Assembly (NCBI RefSeq): GCF_017591425.1
Contig: NW_024467119.1
Span: forward strand, 78,236,894 to 78,300,893
Direction: 5' to 3'
Length of the DNA: 64,000 nucleotides
Source of the DNA: Ochotona curzoniae
Taxonomy: Eukaryota > Chordata > Mammalia > Lagomorpha > Ochotonidae
Shown here piece by piece: positions 56,172 through 64,000 of the stretch (position 1 is its first letter; each line of letters begins with the position of its first letter). Both the position numbers and the translations under genes were made by a program. The notes beneath the pieces are model-generated. The model was not told the origin of the DNA. It saw only the letters and a program-made list of their open reading frames with translations, and made no database searches.

Positions 56172-56496
56172 CTGAATGCAAATTTTCACCTCTCATAGAA
56201 GGGCGAAACCACCAGCCTGCTATGATGCGCAAATAGGAACAGTTTCTTTGGCAGTGTAGGACTCACACATAGGTGCTTATGTGGGCCGCCTCACACACAG
56301 AGACATCCAACATGTGTGGGTCAAAGAGTGACCTATAAACTCGCATGTGAAAGACAGAGAGAGAGAGATAGAAATGAAAATGCCACCTGTAAGTGGAAAG
56401 GTCTGTCGGAGAACAGGAGGGCAGGTGAGTGGAAAACATTTAAACATTTTTCAGAGTGCCGAGTGCTTGAATGCACACAAAATTATCAACTTTCTA

Positions 56497-56800
56497 AAAA
56501 AAAAAAAAGATTTATTTTTATTGCAAAGTCAGATACACAGAGAGAAGGAGAGACAGAGGGGAAGATCTTTCGCCTGATGGTTCACTCCCTAACTGGCCAC
56601 AACAGCTGATGCTGAGTCTATTTGAAGCTAGGAACCGGGAACTTCCTCCTGGTCTCCCACGTGGGTGCAGAGTCCCAACGCTTTGGGCTGTCCTTGACTG
56701 TTCCCAGGCCACAGGCACGGAGCTGGATGGAAAGTGGGACTGCGGGGGATTAGAACCAGCCCTTATATGGGATCAGCCTGTAAGCTACCATGCTGGGCCC
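56497..56800 (-). mobile_element. C-SINE
   Basis: Antisense 'AAAGATTTATTTTTATTGC', 'GGTTCACTCCCTAACTGGCC', 'CCCACGTGGGTGCAGAGTCC' and 'GCTACCATGCTGGGCCC'. Small deletions flank the B-box region. Confidence 0.9.
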
Positions 56801-57239
56801 AATGCTCTCAACTTTGAGGAAAGAGCATGCCAGCCCCTTTCCACTTCTTTTTATGGCCCATAGGTCCTGCTGCCTCATGGGAAGGCAGGAGCTTTGACTG
56901 ACAAACCGGAGGGTACCAGAGTGGGGAGGCGGGATTTGTGACACGAAGCTCTGCAGATCTAACTAGCTTTTTACCTTTCCTAGGTCAGAGGCAGAGCAAG
57001 AGCAGGAATTCACTGCAACAGGTCTTCGAAATCGGACAACTCTGGGATTCAGAACAGAGAGAACATAAATACACCTTGGTTTAATGCTGCTTCAAATTGG
57101 TTTTCTGTTGTTCATAGCTGACAGAAAGGCCTTAACCAATACATTCCTGAAACTTCAGTCTTTTAACATCTGGACACATAGGAGAAAATGAAGAGATGAA
57201 AGTCACTGGGAAGGTGAGGATCACAGCCCTGGCGTGGGA
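56801..57239. other. Unassigned spacer
   Basis: No recognised element. Confidence 0.5.
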
Positions 57240-57492
57240 GGAAGGGGGTGGGGTGGGAATAGCTGCTGCCTGTGACTCTGGCATCCCATATGGAAGCACC
57301 TGTGAGTTCTGGCTGTTGTGCCTCTGACCCAGCTCCTGGTTAATACACCCAGCAAAGCAGAAGAGTGTGGTCCCAGTGCTTGGGCCCCCGCCATTCATGT
57401 TGGAGATCCAACATGATTCCTGGTTTCAGCCTCGTCCATCCTCCACAGTTAGGCTGGCACTCTGCCTTTCAAAGAAAGAAAGAAAGAAATCA
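57240..57492 (+). mobile_element. C-SINE, old, ends in (AAAG)n
   Basis: 'CTCTGGCATCCCATATGG', 'GACCCAGCTCCTGG' and 'CTCTGCCTTTCAAAGAAAG'. The tail has become an AAAG microsatellite (57470-57489). Confidence 0.75.
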
Positions 57493-57610
57493 TTTTGGGA
57501 AAAAAGTGCAATCTTGTAATTTGATCACTGTGTGAGCATATGTGTAAATATAACCTGAGTATAATTGAGTATAATTAGATTATAAATAAATATTAAAACA
57601 TATTTTTAAA

Positions 57611-57910
57611 GGACTGGTATGATGGCTCAGTGGCTAAAGCCTCACCTTGCATGGACTGGGATCCCATATGGGTGCTGGATTGTGTCCTTGCTGCTACACT
57701 TCCCATGCAGCTCCCTGCTTGTGGCTTGGGAAAGCAGTCGAGGATGGCCCAAGGCCTTGGAACCCTGCACCCCAATATGGGAGACCTGGAAGGAGCTCCT
57801 GGCTTCGGATCAGCTCAGCTTCAGCCATTGTGGCGATTTGGGGAATGAATCAGTAGATGGAAGAGCCTTCTCTCTGTATATCTGCCTTTCCAATAAAGAT
57901 AAATCATATA
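57611..57910 (+). mobile_element. C-SINE
   Basis: GGACTGGTATGATGGCTCAG head, 'CACCCCAATATGGGAGACC' body, and AATAAAGATAAATC tail followed by a (TA)n run (57907-57918). It is sister to the copy at 54331. Confidence 0.92.
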
Positions 57911-57951
57911 TATATATACTTCCTTTATATATAGATATAAAGGTAGTTTTG

Positions 57952-58255
57952 TTTATTTATTTAAAAGGCTGAAATAGAGAGAGAGATAGAGAAATTAACC
58001 TTACACCCACTGGTTCACTTCACCAATGGCCACAATAGCTAGGGATGGGCCAGACTGAACCCAAGAGCCAAGAAAAAAACTTCTTCTGGGTCTCTATGTG
58101 GGTACAGAGGCCCAAGAAATTCAGATATCTTCCATTGCATTCCCAAGTATATTAGCAGGGAGTTGGATGGGAAGTAGACACACTAGATTTGAACCAATAC
58201 CCTCATGGGATGCCTCCATTTAAGCAGTGGTTTAACCCACCATGTCACAAGGCCT
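57952..58255 (-). mobile_element. C-SINE, old copy
   Basis: Antisense 'TTATTTATTTAAAAGGCTG', 'CACTGGTTCACTTCACC' and 'GATTTGAACCAATACC' over the B box, with head 'ACCCACCATGTCACAAGGCC'. Confidence 0.84.
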
Positions 58256-59085
58256 GTTTCTAAGGTCTAAAACTTTTAGATACGCTCATGAACCCAAATA
58301 CTGGTTACTTATGCAGCAGGCTGCATCTGTTTTCTTGATTTAGAGGTAATGTCTGTTGGATTTCATCTTAGAATTTATGCCAACCAACAGGCAAATCTAC
58401 ATGGCTTTGGTTCTAAAGAATGCAGGAAGATGGGATTGCAGCACACAGTTCTTCCAATGGTGCTGACACTTTGACGAGAGAAGACAAAGAGGTCTAGAAT
58501 GCAGATGAAGCACGTCTCCTTGGAATAGCCAATGAACATGGGCAATCAATGGCTCTGCAAACCATCATGAAACAGAATATAACACCACGACTTAATATAG
58601 TGGTTTAATCATTCATTAATTCTCTCAGTGCAAACACTGCAACTTTTCAGAAAAGATGCCATCATAAATATAATCTACAAAACAAAAACTTCTGCGAAAT
58701 GTGAAAATTTAAAGGTGGTTATTCATTTATTCAATAGAAGCAGTGAAACCTGCCTCTGTCCAGTGACCAATAATTTATCTACCATTGGGTGTGTATTTCA
58801 CTATTAGATTTCTAGCTCAATTTACGGATGGATAGTACGTGTACATATTTCAAAATAATCTGTATTAGTTAAAGTTATATGTAACAGAAACCTGAAATGT
58901 TTCTCTTTCAAGGAAAGTTTGAATATGGGCAGGACTGGGCTAGGCAGAGTGCTGTTATGGTTTCTTAGAACTAAAGATGCTCAATGTGGCTTCATGCTCT
59001 AGACTTGAGAAGATGGCTGCGTTTTTCTCCAACCATAACATCTAGCTTCCCAACAGTAGGATGGAAGAGAAGACCGGACCATCTC
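58256..59085. other. Unassigned AT-rich spacer
   Basis: No exon or repeat recognised. Confidence 0.5.
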
Positions 59086-59370
59086 CTTTTGTTTTTCGTT
59101 GTAAACTCAGAGAAATGGACAGAAAGATCTTCCATCCACAAGGAGCCGTGGCAGAACTGAGTTGATCCGAAGCCAGGAGCCAGGAGCTTCTTCTGGGTCT
59201 CCCAAGCAGGTGCAGCGTCCCAAGACTTTGGGTCATCTTCAATTGCTTTCCCATGCCACAAACAGGGAGCTGGAAAGGAAGTGGAACAGTGGTGATATGA
59301 ACCAGTGCCTATATGGGATCCTGGTGTGTGCAAGGCAAGGACTTTAGCCACTAGGCTACCATGCCAGGCG
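59086..59370 (-). mobile_element. C-SINE, central deletion
   Basis: Antisense. The 'GGTTCACTCCCCAAGTGGCTG' block is missing between 'TCTTCCATCCAC' and 'GAGTTGATCCGAAG'. The head 'CTAGGCTACCATGCCAGGC' is clear. Confidence 0.88.
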
Positions 59371-59523
59371 TAGGCTCACCTCTTTTTTAAGATACCTTAG
59401 TTCCACAAGTTTATCAACTTATATCTTGTTGATCATAATTTAGTCTCATGCCCTCCCAGCCAAGGAGAGACACTTGGAAACAGAAACTTTTAGCTCAGAG
59501 GTCATGAGTCCAGATAAAATTTA

Positions 59524-59832
59524 TTACTGTGGCATAACAGGCTGGACCTCCACCTGTGGTATCAGCACCCTGTATTACCAGCAGTTCGAGTCCTGGTGGC
59601 TCTACTTCCGATCTTTCTCCCTGCTAATGGCCTGGAAAGGCAATGGAGAAAGATCCAGCCCCAACACCCACACTAGAGACCTGGAGGAAGCCCTTGGCTC
59701 TGGTTTCAGGCCGGCTCAGCTCTGGCAATAGCAGCCATTTGGGAAGTGGGCCAGTCAATGGAAGATCTCTCTGTCTCTGACTCTCTCTTTCTTTCTGTAA
59801 TTGTACCTTCCAAATAAAATAAACTAAATTTT
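59524..59832 (+). mobile_element. C-SINE, older subfamily
   Basis: Head 'ACTGTGGCATAACAGGCTGG', B box 'GTTCGAGTCC', 'CCACACTAGAGACCTGG' and tail 'CAAATAAAATAAACTAAA'. Confidence 0.86.
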
Positions 59833-61094
59833 TTTAAAAAGAGGTCATTATTCTGTTAATTTGGGAAAGTAGTAGATAAGAGGTTTAAGGAACAGAGCAA
59901 GTTCTACCCCAAATTTTACATATGTATTGATTTGTCAGTTTATTTTGTGCTTCTCCATTAAGAACTAGCACCACAGAGGCTTTGCTTTGTTCACGGTTAC
60001 ATCCTTCATACCATGCTGTGTTTCTCTTCCCTGATTTTCTTCTGCCAGTTCGAGAGCTGTGATCCAACAGATTGTGGCGTTGAGAATACAGAAACAGCTA
60101 GTGAGAAAGAGTGCTGTGATCAACTGCTAATGCCTGCAGTGGCCAATCCATATGGGTCGGGTTTTGGCACTCCTGGCCTTTTAACATTCCCTGCAACCAT
60201 TATCTTTCAGCTGAAAGGCTTAGCAATTCATGGCAGCCAGTGTCCATCTATAAACCCACAGGTATTATTTGAATTTGTTTCCAGTTTTTCTTGTGAGTAG
60301 GTACAGCAATCTTTGAAGCCTTCCTTTGTTCTGGTGTGAAGTTTTCTTGCGCAGTTGTACATTTTGTTTGTTTTTAGAATGTTCCTGAAGGAATTACATG
60401 CAAATTCTAAGTCACACTTAGGCAATTCTAACTTGAAAGTTGCCTAGAATGGTTGTTGTCTTTTTCCCTTTCTATTCTGTAAAAGACAAACTGGAAAAAT
60501 AGGTCATGAGTTATCTTCTGTCAGAATGGAGATATAGTTCTATGACATGTTCATCTTCTGTTCATTTAGAAAGCTGAAGGAGCCTGGAGGCTTGATAAGG
60601 ACTTTTCAAGTTCAACGCCAACGCTAGAAAGAAAAATCTTAGAGTTTCTATTTAGCTCCAACAAGCCAGACACAGGGACAAGAAGGCCAGAGTTAAATTA
60701 AACTTCAATTAAAAATAGCTAAGACTCTTGGGTGAGGTACCAAATTACATCTAAAAAGCCATCACTGCAGCAGCCTTCCATTCCTGCCCCAACACATTTC
60801 ATCAGTATTGGTGACAACACAGTGCCTTGATGGGGCTGTGATTCTTTCAGCAGGGAGAAATTGTACAATCCTCCATAAAGATAAATCACAGTTTCCAGGG
60901 TATGGTTCTGAAGATCTCCTTGAACACACTCCCATACTTCCTATGGGACACACATGCCTCTTTTCTTCTACAGTTTCCACTTGTGAGTCAAAAATGACTG
61001 CCTGTTGGAACGGCTTGCCTCACTGTAGTTTTTGTTTAGCTATATCCAAGGAGAATGTTAATTTGTAGATAATATCTTAAACCTCCAGGCCTTA
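59833..61094. other. Unassigned stretch
   Basis: A 95-codon plus frame (60013-60300) starts behind a pyrimidine stretch ending TTCTGCCAG at 60048 and contains several Cys. It runs through without a good donor and I do not recognise it. It is not called as an exon. Confidence 0.4.
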
Positions 61095-61231
61095 GCTCGG
61101 GCCATCCTCTGCTGCTTTTCATTAGTAGGAGATGGATTAAAAGTGGAGCAGCAGGGACTCAAAGTGGTACCCAGATGGGCTGATGGTACCTCAGTCAGTA
61201 ACTTAATGCACTGTGCAACAGCACTGGCCCC
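61095..61231 (-). mobile_element. C-SINE fragment, 5' half
   Basis: Antisense head 'GCAACAGCACTGGCCCC' and middle 'GGAGATGGATTAAAAGTGG'. The 3' half with the A tail is missing. Confidence 0.75.
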
Positions 61232-62719
61232 AGTTTGCTCCTTTTAAGAGCAGAATGGAAAAGTCTGGAAGCAGATATTTATTTGGAAGATGGTTCCAGA
61301 TGGTGGAGAAAACAGGCTGAGAGAGAGAGGAAAATCCCCTCTCTCTACATAATATACAATATACAAGTATGTTACTGATGTCATTCTGTGGACATCAGTG
61401 ACTTGATTGTACAAACCCCTGGAAAAGTCGGCAAATACATTCTGGAATTGTTCCTGCTGTATAATGGACGAGTCGAGCGTTAATCCACTGATTTGCACTC
61501 CTGCTATTTTCAAATTGTCCCAGGAACATTGATACCTCCAGGTTGTACACTTGCTTGAACCAAGCACCCCATCGCACATGGCAACCCTTCTCACTACTGT
61601 GCATTATGTGAGGCAAAAAGTGTCAGACAAGGTGGGCTTGAGGTTACTTGCTGTCCATTGCAGCTACAGCCAGTTGGAGGTGATTGAAGAAGAACGATGT
61701 GGGGATGGGGTTGCCAGAGGTAACTGCTACAACTGTTGACTGGGGGCTGGAGGATCTACTAATACTCTGCAGTTTAATGTAGATATCAGATCACCATCAC
61801 TATGGCTTGAGCGAGATTTGGTTCCCCAACTCACACAGACCTTTCAGTCTCACAGTTGTCTTAACAATAACAGAGGAGGAGGCTTGACTCAGTTTTGGAG
61901 GTGAGCTCCGTGGGAGGTTTTCTGGCTGGGAGGCAGCTCTCCAGAGGGTAGCTCCTCAAGGTTTCAGAGCCAGCCTAGCTGCTTTTCCTCCTTCCTGACT
62001 TACCATGCGACTGTCCCCCAGCATCTGCTTTGCATTGGTCAGCGTCCAGCCTCAGCACATGGCAGAACCAACACAGCCTGTGTGATCTTGAACTGTGAGT
62101 CTCCCAGCAGGCCTCCTTAACCTCACGAGTACCTTCTCTGAGGTATGTGTTATAGTTACAGGAAGTTCATACAATAATGACTGCATTTGATTGTATATTT
62201 TGGTTGAGGTTAACCTTCAGTTGGTGTTGCTATAAAAGTACGGAGTGAAGACTAGCTTTGCTCTAGCCATCTTACTTGAAACTGAAACCATGGGAATCTG
62301 TTTTCTCTCTGCTTACTAACTTGCAAATTTCTCTTCCATTTGCTGCTATCGCAAGTTTAGGGATAGAAAAGCAAGGTGTTGAAAATGGAATCTGACAAGT
62401 ACTATCACTTGTTAGAAACTCTTTCCAAAGTCCTTATGGAATAGGGAGCTGAGATTATTGGCCAGAACGAGATTTGAGAGTTGCATGTGATTTTAATTTC
62501 TCCAATTATTAGATTTGCAAAGTTAACTGGGACATGATTTATGGCCCTAAATAATTGACATAGAATACAGAAAAGAAAACGTTAACTGCCTATCACTGTT
62601 GCTGCTGCATTTTATGTGAGCAGTGGGCATGGTAGGCAAAGGATGCAGAAGTAGCCCTGTGTGCTAGAAACTGCAAAGTTTCTATGAGCAGAGTTTGCCC
62701 TTTGCCCGTCCTAAGATGT
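61232..62719. other. Unassigned stretch
   Basis: About 1.5 kb. Opposing frames at 61244-61739 give no coherent gene. Confidence 0.45.
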
Positions 62720-62830
62720 AGGGCAAGATAATGAACCTCAGTTTCCTCCACTCTAAGTGAGGGGCAATGGTAGCCTCCAGGGCTGATGTGAAGCGTAAGC
62801 ATTATACAAAGTGTTTAGCATATCAAAACT
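62720..62830 (+). mobile_element. MIR relic, sense
   Basis: 'GAACCTCAGTTTCCTCCAC' then 'GAGGGGCAATGGTAGCCTCC' and 'ACAAAGTGTTTAGCATATC' follow the MIR core and 3' end ('CCTCAGTTTCCTCATCTG..AAAGCGCTTAG'). Confidence 0.8.
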
Positions 62831-64000
62831 GGATTGCTACAAGCCATAGGGTGCCAGAGGTGTCTGCTACAGCCAATGAATAAATAAGTGAAAAATCTCA
62901 TTTCTATTTTGTATCCCACTTTGACTTTGTTTCTGGGGAAAGCTTGCTCGTACGGAAACAAACAGATTTGACTCATTCAGATGAAATCATTGAACCTAAA
63001 ACTAGAAACACTGTTGGGCTGATACTGAGCTGAAAATATAGTTGCCAGGAGTGAGGGACCCTCTGCAGTCCTTACCAATACCAGTGAAAGAGAACATCTT
63101 CCTAAGCAGAAGTACCTACATGTAAGTGGGCCACAGCCCTCCCCACGCCTGTGCCCACTGCTTCTATTCTGAACATAAAGAGAGGAGAGGCCCACAGTGA
63201 TGCTGAATGAGAGCAGTCCTTGAAGGGCTGTCATCAGCCCTAGCTGTTTGAATCCATCCTAGGGGAGGATTGTGGTTCAGCCTGAAGCCCATGCGATAAC
63301 TCTCCCAAGAACAAATAGGACAGTGAGCCTCAAAGGTGGGGGTCCACCCATGGGTGCTTTTCTCTGAGGTCCACAGGCAGGCCTGGCTTTCACGGATTCT
63401 ATTTTCAGATTGTTGACTTTAATTGCATATGTACTATTTCTAAGTTAAGTAGAGATGACCCTAAAAATAACTGTTTCTCTCTTCCAAATTCATCTCCTAG
63501 TCTCCTGTCTCCTTATGTGCTAAAGAAAAGCATGTTTCTCTCACCCATCCCAGATCAGACTGTACTGCATTTCCCAGCAGATGAAAAATCTTTGTAGTAG
63601 CCTAAGGTCAAGTAGCAACACGTGTAGTCCTTTTCTGAAAAGAACCTCATCTTTTCCTTACTCCAGATATCACCAAAGCAGAGCTCCCTGCTGAGGGAGA
63701 ACCCTGCACTTCTGATAAGAAGTAATGAAGGCAGGCTGCCACTCCACAGCAAGGCTGGGGGTATTGTCTGTGGCGCCGGGTTGTCATAGAGACACGCCAG
63801 TACATGCTTATTTGGATTAATAACCGAAGTCAGATATGTTCTGACAGAAAGTACGCCTGATTTGGCTGATTGGTTTGACAATAAGCGCTGTTAATGTGGC
63901 AGACATTTTAAATTAACAAGTGAGCTAAATGTGTATTTCCAAAGTCGTATTAAGAAATACTTAAAGCATGTGATAATACTAGAGTGTTTGGAAAGAATCT
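62831..64000. other. SINE-free window end
   Basis: No element recognised. 63750-63910 holds several homeodomain-like words (GGATTAATAA, AAATTAAC) and an RFX-like 'GGTTGTCATAGAGAC', but this is weak evidence. Confidence 0.4.

Noticed and set aside
60013..60300. Cys-containing plus frame behind a pyrimidine stretch and TTCTGCCAG
   Set aside because: Acceptor-like start, but no donor and no protein family recognised. Weaker than the 30.1 kb candidate.
1..64000. tRNA genes, CRISPR arrays, operons
   Set aside because: Every tRNA-like A/B box pair seen is the head of a C-SINE. No spaced identical repeats and no prokaryotic gene order are present.

Overview
This window is mammalian nuclear DNA that is almost entirely intergenic or intronic. 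It is dense in a tRNA-derived SINE with an A-box/B-box head, a conserved ~320 bp body and an AATAAA-rich A tail. I recognise this as the lagomorph C-SINE. The youngest copies (starts 32397, 42569, 43388) share a head and an internal 'GGATCGGCATAGTATCG' segment that I associate with pika (Ochotona) rather than rabbit. The L1 3' ends, which are G-rich and end in an 'AACTGTATCAC' type sequence, also look lagomorph. The species call is pattern recognition and was not searched. No bacterial or viral gene organisation is present. Nearly all longer open frames lie inside SINEs or low-complexity DNA.

Layout. 1-9.5 kb: C-SINEs on both strands between unique stretches, then an antisense L1 3' end. 9.5-17 kb: C-SINEs, L2 relics and a large unassigned stretch. 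16.9-19 kb: an L1 3' end, a C-SINE with a clear target duplication, and a solo LTR-like block. 19-28 kb: C-SINEs plus old LTR relics, including an apparent L2/MLT1/LTR nest at 24.8-26.2 kb. 28-30.3 kb: the most gene-like part. It holds a TATA box with a possible first exon on the + strand, a second solo LTR, and at 30129-30255 on the - strand a splice-flanked cysteine-bearing open segment that looks like an internal coding exon. 30.5-41 kb: C-SINEs, MIR/L2 relics and a long polypyrimidine tract. 41.3-44.8 kb: a 5'-truncated NPM1 processed pseudogene (-) abutting a 5'-truncated L1 (+) that has been hit by three C-SINEs, each with a clean target-site duplication. 47.4-54.3 kb: no C-SINE at all. 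This stretch has a possible TATA promoter near 48980 and a ~1.5 kb diverged 60-bp minisatellite at 52.3-53.85 kb. 54.3-64 kb: more C-SINEs, then a SINE-poor end.

No complete gene is supported. If the 30.1 kb exon is real, much of the window could be introns of a minus-strand gene. No other exon of it could be assigned. I found no new defence or mobile system. The observations worth checking are the exon, the two candidate promoters, the minisatellite and the nested-insertion histories. Element boundaries are read by eye; those without a stated target duplication are good to roughly 10-30 bases.
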